Below the pieces are notes generated by a model that did not search any database, was not told where the DNA came from, and was given only the letters and a program-made list of their open reading frames with translations. 64,000 bases of DNA from Sipunculus nudus (Eukaryota > Annelida > Sipuncula > Golfingiida > Sipunculidae), in the NCBI GenBank assembly GCA_026874595.1, contig CM049316.1, positions 78,341,676 to 78,405,675 on the forward strand. Direction: 5' to 3'. The position numbers were made by a program, and so were the translations under genes. This document shows positions 48,301 through 63,300 of this stretch, one piece after another (position 1 is the first letter of the stretch; every line of letters starts with the position of its first letter).

Positions 48301-51300
48301 GACCTTTGTACTTTTCACCCTAGTAAGATAACAATGTACACGCTCATCATATCACCTATGTACTTTTTACCTTTGTAAGATAGCAATGTACACGCTCATC
48401 ATAACACCTCTGTACTTTTCACCTTTGTAAGATAACAATGTACACGCTCATCATATCACCTCTGTACTTTTCACCTTTGTAAGATAACAATGTACACGCT
48501 CATCATATCACCTCTGTACTTTTCACCCTTGTAAGATAACAATGTACACGCTCATCATATCATCTATGTACTTTTCACCTTTGTAAGATAGCAATGTACA
48601 CGCTCATCATAACACCTATGTACTTTTCACCTTTGTAAGATAACAATGTACACGCTCATCATATCACCTCTGTACTTTTCACCTTTGTAAGATAACAATG
48701 TACACGCTCATCATAACACCTCTGTAATTTTCACCCTTGTAAGATAACAATGTACACGCTCATCATAAGACCTCTGTACTTTTCACCTTTGTAAGAAAAC
48801 AATGTACACGCTCATCATAAGACCTCTGTACTTTTCACCTTTGTAAGATAACAATCTACACGCTCATCATAACACCCCTGTACTTTTCACCCTTTTAAGA
48901 TAACAATGTACACGCTCATCATAACACCTCTGTACTTTTCACCTTTGTAAGATAACAATATACACGCTCATCATAAGACCTTTTTACTTTTAACCCTTGT
49001 AAGATAACAATGTAGACGCTCATCATCTCACCTCTGTACTTTTCACCTTTGTAAGATAACAATGTATACGCTCATCATAACACCTCTGTACTTTTCACCC
49101 TTGTAAGATAACAATGTACACGCTCATCATCTCACCTCTGTACTTTTCACCTTTGTAAGATAACAATGTACACGCTCATCATATCACCTCTGTACTTTTC
49201 ACCCTTGTAAGATAACAATGTACACGCTCATCATATCACCTATGTACTTTTCACCTTTGTAAGATAGCAATGTACACGCTCATCATAACACCTATGTACT
49301 TTTCACCTTTGTAAGATAACAATGTACGCGCTCATCATAACACCTCTGTACTTTTCACCTTTGTAAGATAGCAATGTACACGCTCATCATATCACCTCTG
49401 TACTTTTCACCTTTGTAAGATAACAATGTACACGCTCATCATATCACCTCTGTACTTTTCACCCTTGTAAGATAACAATGTACACGCTCATCATATCACC
49501 TATGTACTTTTCACCTTTTAAGATAGCAATGTACACGCTCATCATATCACCTCTGTACTTTTCACCCTTGTAAGATAACAATGTATACGCTCATCATAAC
49601 ACCTCTGTACTTTTTACCTTTGTAAGGTAACAATGTATACGCTAATCATACCACCTCTGTAATTTTTCACCCTTGTAAGATAACAATGTACACGCTCATC
49701 ATAAGACCTCTGTACTTTTCACCTTTGTAAGAAAACAATGTACACGCTCATCATAAGACCTCTGTACTTTTCACCTTTGTAAGATAACAATCTACACGCT
49801 CATCATAACACCCCTGTACTTTTCACCCTTTTAAGATAACAATGTACACGCTCATCATAACACCTCTGTACTTTTCACCTTTGTAAGATAACAATATACA
49901 CGCTCATCATAAGACCTTTTTACTTTTAACCCTTGTAAGATAACAATGTACACGCTCATCATCTCACCTCTGAACTTTTCACCTTTGTAAGATAACAATG
50001 TACACGATCATCATATCACCTCTGAACTTTTCACCTTTGTAAGATAACAATATACACGCTCATCATAACACCTCTGTACTTTTCACCCTTTTAAGATAAC
50101 AATGTACACGCTGATCATATCACCTCTGTACTTTTCACCTTTATAAGATAACAATGTACACGCTCATCATAACACCTCTGTAATTTTCACCCTTGTAAGA
50201 TAACAATGTACACGCTCATCATAAGACCTCTGTACTTTTCACCTTTGTAAGAAAACAATGTACACGCTCATCATAAGACCTCTGTACTTTTCACCTTTGT
50301 AAGATAACAATCTACACGCTCATCATAACACCCCTGTACTTTTCACCCTTTTAAGATAACAATGTACACGCTCATCATAAGACCTCTGTACTTTTCACCT
50401 TTGTAAGATAACAATGTACACGCTCATCATCTCACCTCTGTACTTTTCACCCTTGTAAGATAGCAATGTACACGCTGATCATAACACCTCTGTACTTTTC
50501 ACCCGTGTAAGATAACAATGTACACGCTCCTCATATCACCTCTGTACTTTTCACCTTTGTAGGATAACAATATACACTCTCATCATAAGACCTTTTTACT
50601 TTTAACCCTTGTAAGATAACAATGTACACGCTCATCATATCACCTATGTACTTTTCACCTTTGTAAGATAGCAATGTACACGCTCATCATAACACCTCTG
50701 TACTTTTCACCCGTGTAAGATAACAATGTACACGCTCATCATATCACCTCTGTACTTTTCACCCTTGTAAGATAACAATGTACACGCTCATCATAAGACC
50801 TCTGTACTTTTCACCTTTGTAAGATAACAATGTACACGCTCATCATAAGACCTCTGTACTTTTCACCTTTGTAAGAAAACAATGTACACGCTCATCATAT
50901 CACCTCTGTACTTTTCACCCTTGTAATATAACAATGTACCCGCTCATCATATCACCTCTGTACTTTTCACCTTTGTAAGATAACAATATACACGCTCATC
51001 ATATCACCTCTGTACTTTTCACCTTTGTAAGATAGCAATGTACACGCTCATCATAACACCTTTGTACTTTTCACCCTCGTAAGATAACAATGTACACGCT
51101 CATCATATCACCTCTGTACTTTTCACCCTTTTAAGATAGCAATGTACACGCTAATCATATCACCTCTGTACTTTTCACCCTTTAAAGATAACAATGTACA
51201 CGCTGATCATACCACCTCTGTACTTTTCACCCTTGTAAGATAGCAATGTACACCCTCATCATTACACCTCTATACTTTTCTCACTTGTAAGATAACAATA

Positions 51301-54300
51301 TACACGCTTATCATAACACCTTTGTACTTTTCACCCTCGTAAGATAACAATGTACACGCTCATCATATCACCTCTGTACTTTTCACGCTTGTAAGATAGC
51401 AATGTACACGCTCATCATATCACCTATGTACTTTTCACCTTTGTAAGATAACAATGTACACGCTAATCATACCACCTCTGTACTTTTCACCTTTGTAAGA
51501 TAGCAATGTACACGCTCATCATAAGACCTCTGTACTTTTCTCACTTGTAAGATAACAATATACACGCTCATCATATCACATCTGTACTTTTCACCTTTGT
51601 AAGATAGCAATGTACACGCTCATCATAAGACCTCTGTACTTTTCACCTTTGTAAGATAACAATGTACACGCTCATCATTAGACCTCTGTACTTTTCACCC
51701 TTGTAAGATAACAATGTACACGCTCATCATAACACCTCTGTACTTTTCACCCTTGTAAGATAACAATGTACACGATCATCATATCACCTCTGTACTTTTC
51801 ACCCTTTTAAGATAGCAATGTACACGCTCATCAAATCACCTCTGTACTTTACACCTTTGTAAGATAGCAATGTACACGCTCATCATAAGACCTTTGTACT
51901 TTTCACCCTTGTAAGATAACAATGTACACGCTCATCATATCACCTATGTACTTTTCACCTTTGTAAGACAGCAATGTACACGCTCATCATAAGACCTCTG
52001 TACTTTTCACCTTTGTAAGATAACAATGTACACGCTCATCATATCACCTCTGTACTTTTCACCTTTGTAAGATAACAATGTATACGCTCATCATAAGACC
52101 TCTGTACTTTTCACCTTTGTAAGATAACAATGTACACGCTGATCATACCACCTCTGTACTTTTCACCCTTGTAAGATAGCAATGTACACGCTCATCATAT
52201 CACCTATGTACTTTTCACCTTTGTAAGATAACAATATACACGCTCATCATAACACCTTTGTACTTTTCACCCTCGTAAGATAACAATGTACACGCTCATC
52301 ATATCACCTCTGTACTTTTCACGCTTGTAAGATAGCAATGTACACGCTCATCATATCACCTATGTACTTTTCACCTTTGTAAGATAACAATGTACACGCT
52401 AATCATACCACCTCTGTACTTTTCACCTTCGTAAGAAAACAATGTACACGCTCATCATAAGACCTCTGTACTTTTCACCTTTGTAAGATAGCAATGTACA
52501 CGCTCATCATAACACCCCTGTACTTTTCACCCTTGTAAGATAACAATGTACACGCTCATCATATCACCTCTGTACTTTTCACCTTTGTAAGATAACAATG
52601 TACACGCTGATCATACCACCTATGTACTTTTCACCCTTGTAAGATAACAATGTACACGCTCATCATATCACCTCGGTACTTTTCACCCTTGTAAGATAAC
52701 AATGTACACGCTCATCATAACACCCCTGTACTTTTCACCCTTGTAAGATAACAATGTACACGCTCATCATATCACCTCTGTACTTTTCACCTTTGTAAGA
52801 TAACAATGTACACGCTGATCATACCACCTCTGTACTTTTCACCCTTGTAAGATAACAATGTACACGCTCATCATAACACCCCTGTACTTTTCACCCTTTT
52901 AAGATAACAATGTACACGTTCATCATATCACCTCTGCACTTTTCACCTTTTTAAGATAACAATGTACACGCTGTTCATACCACATCTGTACTTTTCACCC
53001 TTGTAAGATAACAATGTACACGCTCATCATAAGACCTCTGTACTTTTCACCTTTGTAAGATAACAATGTACACGCTCATCATAACACCCCTGTACTTTTC
53101 ACCCTTTTAAGATAACAATGTACAAGCTCATCATAACACCTCTGTACTTTTCACCCTTGTAAGATAACAATGTACACGCTCATCATATCACCTCTCAATT
53201 TTCACCCTTGTAAGATAACAATGTACGCGCTCATCATAAGACCTCTGTACTTTTCACCCTCGTAAGATAACAATGTACACGCTCATCATATCACCTCTGT
53301 ACTTTTCAACTTTGTAAGAAAACAATGTACACGCTCATCATATCACCTATGTACTTTTCACCTTTGTAAGATAGCAATGTACACGCTCATCATACCACCT
53401 GCGTACTTTTCACCTTTGTAAGATAGCAGTGTACACGATCATCATAAGACCTCTGTACTTTTCTCACTTGTAAGATAACAATATACACGCTCATCATAAG
53501 ACCTTTGTACTTTTCACCCTTGTAAGATAACAATGTACCTGCTCATCATATCACCTCTGTACTTTTCACCTTTGTAAGATAACAATGAACACGCTCATCA
53601 TAAGACCTCTGTACTTTTCACCTTTGTAAGATTACAATGTACACGCTCATCATAAGACCTCTGTACTTTTCACCTTTGTAAGATTACAATGTACACGCTC
53701 ATCATATCACCTCTGTACTTTTCACCTTTGTAAGATAGCAATGTATACGCTGATCATACCACCTCTGTACTTATCACCCTTGTAAGATAGCAATGTACAT
53801 GCTAAACATATGACCTATGTACTTTTCACCTTTGTAAGATAGCAATGTACACGCTCATCATAACACCTTTGTACTTTTCACCCTCGTAAGATAACAATGT
53901 ACACGCTCATCATATCACCTATGTACTTTTCTCACTTGTAAGATAACAATATACACGCTCATCATAACACCTTTGTACTTTTCACCCTCGTAAGATAACA
54001 ATGTACACGCTCATCATATCACCTCTGTACTTTTCACCCTTGTAAGATAGCAATGTACACGCTCATCATATCACCTATGTACTTTTCACCTTTGTAAGAT
54101 AGCAATGTACACGCTCATCATACCACCTGCGTACTTTTCACCTTTGTAAGATAGCAATGTACACGCACATCATAAAACCTCTGTACTTTTCTCACTTGTA
54201 AGATAACAATATACACGCTCATCATAAGACCTTTGTACTTTTCACCCTTGTAAGATAACAACGTACCTGCTCATCATATCACCTCTGTACTTTTCACCTT

Positions 54301-57300
54301 TGTAAGATAACAATGTACACGCTCATCATAAGACCTCTGTACTTTTCACCTCTGTGAGATTACAATGTACACGCTCATCATATCACATCTGTACTTTTCA
54401 CACTTGTATGATAACAATGTACACGCTCATCATAACACCTCTGTACTTTTCACCCTTGTAAGATAACAATGTACACGATCATCATATCACCTCTGTACTT
54501 TTCACCCTTTGAAGATAGCAATGTACATGCTCATCATATCACCTCTGTACTTTTCACCCTTGTAAGATAGCAATGTACACGCTCATCATATCACCTCTGT
54601 ACTTTTCACCCTTTTAAGATATCAATGTACAGGCTCATCATATCACCTCTGTACTTTTCACCTTTTTAAGATAGCAATGTACACGCTGATCATACCACCT
54701 CTGTACTTTTCACCCTTGTAAGATAGCAATGTACACGCTCATCATATCACCTATGTACTTTTCACCTTTGTAAGATAACAATGTACACGCTCATCATATC
54801 ACCTCTGTACTTTTCACCCTTGTAAGATAACAATGTACACGCTCATCAAAAGACCTCTGTACTTTTCCCCCTTGTAAGATAACAATGTACCCGCTCATCA
54901 TATCACCTCTGTACTTTTCACCCTTGTAAGAGAGCAATGTACACGCTCATCATATCACCTCTGTACTTTTCACCCTTGTAAGATAGCAATGTACACGCTC
55001 ATCATAACACCTCTGTACTTTTTACCTTTGTAAGATAGCAATGTACACGCTCATCATATCACCTATGTACTTTTCACCTTTGTAAGATAACAATGTACAC
55101 GCTCATCATATCACCTCTGTACTTTTCACCCTTGTAAGATAACAATGTACACGCTCATCAAAAGACCTCTGTACTTTTCCCCCTTGTAAGATAACAATGT
55201 ACCCGCTCATCATATCACCTCTGTACTTTTCACCCTTGTAAGATAGCAATGTACACGCTCATCATATCACCTTTGTACTTTTCACCCTTGTAAGATAGCA
55301 ATGTACACGCTCATCATATCACCTCTGTACTTTTCACCTTTGTAAGATAACAATGTACACGCTCATCAAAAGACCTTTGTACTTTTCACCCTAGTAAGAT
55401 AACAATGTACACGCTCATCATATCACCTATGTACTTTTCACCTTTGTAAGATAGCAATGTACACGCTCATCATAACACCTCTGTACTTTTCACCTTTGTA
55501 AGATAACAATGTACACGCTCATCTTATCACTTTTGTACTTTTCACCCTTGTAAGATAACAATGTACACGCTCATCATAAGACCTCTGTACTTTTCACCTT
55601 TGTAAGATAACAATCTACACGCTCATCATAACACCCCTGTACTTTTCACCCTTTTAAGATAACAATGTACACGCTCATCATAACACCTCTGTACTTTTCA
55701 CCTTTGTAAGATAACAATATACACGCTCATCATAAGAACTTTTTACTTTTAACCCTTGTAAGATAACAATGTACACGCTCATCATATCACCTATGTACTT
55801 TTCACTTTTGTAAGATAGCAATGTACACGCTCATCATACCACCTGCGTACTTTTCACCTTTGTAAGATAGCAATGTACACGCACATCATAAAACCTCTGT
55901 ACTTTTCTCACTTGTAAGATAACAATATACACGCTCATCATAAGACCTTTGTACTTTTCACCCTTGTAAGATAACAATGTACCTGCTCATCATATCACCT
56001 CTGTACTTTTCACCTTTGTAAGATAACAATGTACACGCTCATCATAAGACCTCTGTACTTTTCACCTCTGTGAGATTACAATGTACACGCTCATCATATC
56101 ACATCTGTACTTTTCACACTTGTATGATAACAATGTACACGCTCATCATAACACCTCTGTACTTTTCACCCTTGTAAGATAACAATGTACACGATCATCA
56201 TATCACCTCTGTACTTTTCACCCTTGTAAGAGAGCAATGTACACGCTCATCATATCACCTCTGTACTTTTCACCCTTGTAAGATAGCAATGTACACGCTC
56301 ATCATAACACCTCTGTAGTTTTTACCTTTGTAAGATAGCAATGTACACGCTCATCATATCACCTATGTACTTTTCACCTTTGTAAGATAACAATGTACAC
56401 GCTCATCATATCACCTCTGTACTTTTCACCCTTGTAAGATAACAATGTACACGCTCATCAAAAGACCTCTGTACTTTTCCCCCTTGTAAGATAACAATGT
56501 ACCCGCTCATCATATCACCTCTGTACTTTTCACCCTTGTAAGATAGCAATGTACACGCTCATCATATCACCTCTGTACTTTTCACCCTTGTAAGATAGCA
56601 ATGTACACGCTCATCATAACACCTCTGTACTTTTTACCTTTGTAAGATAGCAATGTACACGCTCATCATATCACCTATGTACTTTTCACCTTTGTAAGAT
56701 AACAATGTACACGCTCATCATATCACCTCTGTACTTTTCACCCTTGTAAGATAACAATGTACACGCTCATCAAAAGACCTCTGTACTTTTCCCCCTTGTA
56801 AGATAACAATGTACCCGCTCATCATATCACCTCTGTACTTTTCACCCTTGTAAGATAGCAATGTACACGCTCATCATATCACCTTTGTACTTTTCACCCT
56901 TGTAAGATAGCAATGTACACGCTCATCATATCACCTCTGTACTTTTCACCTTTGTAAGATAACAATGTACACGCTCATCAAAAGACCTTTGTACTTTTCA
57001 CCCTAGTAAGATAACAATGTACACGCTCATCATATCACCTATGTACTTTTCACCTTTGTAAGATAGCAATGTACACGCTCATCATAACACCTCTGTACTT
57101 TTCACCTTTGTAAGATAACAATGTACACGCTCATCTTATCACTTTTGTACTTTTCACCCTTGTAAGATAACAATGTACACGCTCATCATAAGACCTCTGT
57201 ACTTTTCACCTTTGTAAGAAAACAATGTACACGCTCATCATAAGACCTCTGTACTTTTCACCTTTGTAAGATAACAATCTACACGCTCATCATAACACCC

Positions 57301-60300
57301 CTGTACTTTTCACCCTTTTAAGATAACAATGTACACGCTCATCATAACACCTCTGTACTTTTCACCTTTGTAAGATAGCAATGTACACGCTCATCATAAC
57401 ACCCCTGTACTTTTCACCCTTGTAAGATAACAATGTACACGCTCATCATATCACCTCTGTACTTTTCACCTTTGTAAGATAACAATGTACACGCTGATCA
57501 TACCACCTCTGTACTTTTCACCCTTGTAAGATAACAATGTACACGCTCATCATATCACCTCGGTACTTTTCACCCTTGTAAGATAACAATGTACACGCTC
57601 ATCATAACACCCCTGTACTTTTCACCCTTGTAAGATAACAATGTACACGCTCATCATATCACCTCTGTACTTTTCACCTTTGTAAGATAACAATGTACAC
57701 GCTGATCATACCACCTCTGTACTTTTCACCCTTGTAAGATAACAATGTACACGCTCATCATAACACCCCTGTACTTTTCACCCTTTTAAGATAACAATGT
57801 ACACGTTCATCATATCACCTCTGCACTTTTCACCTTTTTAAGATAACAATGTACACGCTGTTCATACCACATCTGTACTTTTCACCCTTGTAAGATAACA
57901 ATGTACACGCTCATCATAAGACCTCTGTACTTTTCACCTTTGTAAGATAACAATGTACACGCTCATCATAACACCCCTGTACTTTTCACCCTTTTAAGAT
58001 AACAATGTACAAGCTCATCATAACACCTCTGTACTTTTCACCCTTGTAAGATAACAATGTACACGCTCATCATATCACCTCTCAATTTTCACCCTTGTAA
58101 GATAACAATGTACGCGCTCATCATAAGACCTCGGTACTTTTCACCCTCGTAAGATAACAATGTACACGCTCATCATATCACCTCTGTACTTTTCAACTTT
58201 GTAAGAAAACAATGTACACGCTCATCATATCACCTATGTACTTTTCACCTTTGTAAGATAGCAATGTACACGCTCATCATACCACCTGCGTACTTTTCAC
58301 CTTTGTAAGATAGCAGTGTACACGATCATCATAAGACCTCTGTACTTTTCTCACTTGTAAGATAACAATATACACGCTCATCATAAGACCTTTGTACTTT
58401 TCACCCTTGTAAGATAACAATGTACCTGCTCATCATATCACCTCTGTACTTTTCACCTTTGTAAGATAACAATGAACACGCTCATCATAAGACCTCTGTA
58501 CTTTTCACCTTTGTAAGATTACAATGTACACGCTCATCATAAGACCTCTGTACTTTTCACCTTTGTAAGATTACAATGTACACGCTCATCATATCACCTC
58601 TGTACTTTTCACCTTTGTAAGATAGCAATGTATACGCTGATCATACCACCTCTGTACTTATCACCCTTGTAAGATAGCAATGTACATGCTAAACATATGA
58701 CCTATGTACTTTTCACCTTTGTAAGATAGCAATGTACACGCTCATCATAACACCTTTGTACTTTTCACCCTCGTAAGATAACAATGTACACGCTCATCTT
58801 ATCACCTATGTACTTTTCTCACTTGTAAGATAACAATATACACGCTCATCATAACACCTTTGTACTTTTCACCCTCGTAAGATAACAATGTACACGCTCA
58901 TCATATCACCTCTGTACTTTTCACCCTTGTAAGATAGCAATGTACACGCTCATCATATCACCTATGTACTTTTCACCTTTGTAAGATAGCAATGTACACG
59001 CTCATCATACCACCTGCGTACTTTTCACCTTTGTAAGATAGCAATGTACACGCACATCATAAAACCTCTGTACTTTTCTCACTTGTAAGATAACAATATA
59101 CACGCTCATCATAAGACCTTTGTACTTTTCACCCTTGTAAGATAACAATGTACCTGCTCATCATATCACCTCTGTACTTTTCACCTTTGTAAGATAACAA
59201 TGTACACGCTCATCATAAGACCTCTGTACTTTTCACCTCTGTGAGATTACAATGTACACGCTCATCATATCACATCTGTACTTTTCACACTTGTATGATA
59301 ACAATGTACACGCTCATCATAACACCTCTGTACTTTTCACCCTTGTAAGATAACAATGTACACGATCATCATATCACCTCTGTACTTTTCACCCTTTGAA
59401 GATAGCAATGTACATGCTCATCATATCACCTCTGTACTTTTCACCCTTGTAAGATAGCAATGTACACGCTCATCATATCACCTCTGTACTTTTCACCCTT
59501 TTAAGATATCAATGTACAGGCTCATCATATCACCTCTGTACTTTTCACCTTTTTAAGATAGCAATGTACACGCTGATCATACCACCTCTGTACTTTTCAC
59601 CCTTGTAAGATAGCAATGTACACGCTCATCATATCACCTATGTACTTTTCACCTTTGTAAGATAACAATGTACACGCTCATCATATCACCTCTGTACTTT
59701 TCACCCTTGTAAGATAACAATGTACACGCTCATCAAAAGACCTCTGTACTTTTCCCCCTTGTAAGATAACAATGTACCCGCTCATCATATCACCTCTGTA
59801 CTTTTCACCCTTGTAAGAGAGCAATGTACACGCTCATCATATCACCTCTGTACTTTTCACCCTTGTAAGATAGCAATGTACACGCTCATCATAACACCTC
59901 TGTACTTTTTACCTTTGTAAGATAGCAATGTACACGCTCATCATATCACCTTTGTACTTTTCACCCTCGTAAGATAACAATGTACACGCTCATCATATCA
60001 CCTCTGTACTTTTCACCCTTGTAAGATAGCAATGTACACGCTCATCATATCACCTATGTACTTTTCACCTTTGTAAGATAGCAATGTACACGCTCATCAT
60101 ACCACCTGCGTACTTTTCACCTTTGTAAGATAGCAATGTACACGCACATCATAAAACCTCTGTACTTTTCTCACTTGTAAGATAACAATATACACGCTCA
60201 TCATAAGACCTTTGTACTTTTCACCCTTGTAAGATAACAATGTACCTGCTCATCATATCACCTCTGTACTTTTCACCTTTGTAAGATAACAATGTACACG

Positions 60301-63300
60301 CTCATCATAAGACCTCTGTACTTTTCACCTCTGTGAGATTACAATGTACACGCTCATCATATCACATCTGTACTTTTCACACTTGTATGATAGCAATGTA
60401 CACGCTCATCATAACACCTCTGTACTTTTCACCCTTGTAAGATAACAATGTACACGATCATCATATCACCTCTGTACTTTTCACCCTTTGAAGATAGCAA
60501 TGTACATGCTCATCATATCACCTCTGTACTTTTCACCCTTGTAAGATAGCAATGTACACGCTCATCATATCACCTCTGTACTTTTCACCCTTTTAAGATA
60601 TCAATGTACAGGCTCATCATATCACCTCTGTACTTTTCACCTTTTTAAGATAGCAATGTACACGCTGATCATACCACCTCTGTACTTTTCACCCTTGTAA
60701 GATAGCAATGTACACGCTCATCATATCACCTATGTACTTTTCACCTTTGTAAGATAACAATGTACACGCTCATCATATCACCTCTGTACTTTTCACCCTT
60801 GTAAGATAACAATGTACACGCTCATCAAAAGACCTCTGTACTTTTCCCCCTTGTAAGATAACAATGTACCCGCTCATCATATCACCTCTGTACTTTTCAC
60901 CCTTGTAAGAGAGCAATGTACACGCTCATCATATCACCTCTGTACTTTTCACCCTTGTAAGATAGCAATGTACACGCTCATCATAACACCTCTGTACTTT
61001 TTACCTTTGTAAGATAGCAATGTACACGCTCATCATATCACCTATGTACTTTTCACCTTTGTAAGATAACAATGTACACGCTCATCATATCACCTCTGTA
61101 CTTTTCACCCTTGTAAGATAACAATGTACACGCTCATCAAAAGACCTCTGTACTTTTCCCCCTTGTAAGATAACAATGTACCCGCTCATCATATCACCTC
61201 TGTACTTTTCACCCTTGTAAGATAGCAATGTACACGCTCATCATATCACCTTTGTACTTTTCACCCTTGTAAGATAGCAATGTACACGCTCATCATATCA
61301 CCTCTGTACTTTTCACCTTTGTAAGATAACAATGTACACGCTCATCAAAAGACCTTTGTACTTTTCACCCTAGTAAGATAACAATGTACACGCTCATCAT
61401 ATCACCTATGTACTTTTCACCTTTGTAAGATAGCAATGTACACGCTCATCATAACACCTCTGTACTTTTCACCTTTGTAAGATAACAATGTACACGCTCA
61501 TCTTATCACTTTTGTACTTTTCACCCTTGTAAGATAACAATGTACACGCTCATCATAAGACCTCTGTACTTTTCACCTTTGTAAGAAAACAATGTACACG
61601 CTCATCATAAGACCTCTGTACTTTTCACCTTTGTAAGATAACAATCTACACGCTCATCATAACACCCCTGTACTTTTCACCCTTTTAAGATAACAATGTA
61701 CACGCTCATCATAACACCTCTGTACTTTTCACCTTTGTAAGATAACAATATACACGCTCATCATAAGACCTTTTTACTTTTAACCCTTGTAAGATAACAA
61801 TGTACACGCTCATCATATCACCTATGTACTTTTCACCTTTGTAAGATAGCAATGTACACGCTCATCATACCACCTGCGTACTTTTCACCTTTGTAAGATA
61901 GCAATGTACACGCACATCATAAAACCTCTGTACTTTTCTCACTTGTAAGATAACAATATACACGCTCATCATAAGACCTTTGTACTTTTCACCCTTGTAA
62001 GATAACAATGTACCTGCTCATCATATCACCTCTGTACTTTTCACCTTTGTAAGATAACAATGTACACGCTCATCATAAGACCTCTGTACTTTTCACCTCT
62101 GTGAGATTACAATGTACACGCTCATCATATCACATCTGTACTTTTCACACTTGTATGATAACAATGTACACGCTCATCATAACACCTCTGTACTTTTCAC
62201 CCTTGTAAGATAACAATGTACACGATCATCATATCACCTCTGTACTTTTCACCCTTTGAAGATAGCAATGTACATGCTCATCATATCACCTCTGTACTTT
62301 TCACCCTTGTAAGATAGCAATGTACACGCTCATCATATCACCTCTGTACTTTTCACCCTTGTAAGATAGCAATGTACACGCTCATCATATCACCTATGTA
62401 CTTTTCACCTTTGTAAGATAACAATGTACACGCTCATCATATCACCTCTGTACTTTTCACCCTTGTAAGATAACAATGTACACGCTCATCAAAAGACCTC
62501 TGTACTTTTCCCCCTTGTAAGATAACAATGTACCCGCTCATCATATCACCTCTGTACTTTTCACCCTTGTAAGAGAGCAATGTACACGCTCATCATATCA
62601 CCTCTGTACTTTTCACCCTTGTAAGATAGCAATGTACACGCTCATCATAACACCTCTGTACTTTTTACCTTTGTAAGATAGCAATGTACACGCTCATCAT
62701 ATCACCTATGTACTTTTCACCTTTGTAAGATAACAATGTACACGCTCATCATATCACCTCTGTACTTTTCACCCTTGTAAGATAACAATGTACACGCTCA
62801 TCAAAAGACCTCTGTACTTTTCCCCCTTGTAAGATAACAATGTACCCGCTCATCATATCACCTCTGTACTTTTCACCCTTGTAAGATAGCAATGTACACG
62901 CTCATCATATCACCTTTGTACTTTTCACCCTTGTAAGATAGCAATGTACACGCTCATCATATCACCTCTGTACTTTTCACCTTTGTAAGATAACAATGTA
63001 CACGCTCATCAAAAGACCTTTGTACTTTTCACCCTAGTAAGATAACAATGTACACGCTCATCATATCACCTATGTACTTTTCACCTTTGTAAGATAGCAA
63101 TGTACACGCTCATCATAACACCTCTGTACTTTTCACCTTTGTAAGATAACAATGTACACGCTCATCTTATCACTTTTGTACTTTTCACCCTTGTAAGATA
63201 ACAATGTACACGCTCATCATAAGACCTCTGTACTTTTCACCTTTGTAAGAAAACAATGTACACGCTCATCATAAGACCTCTGTACTTTTCACCTTTGTAA

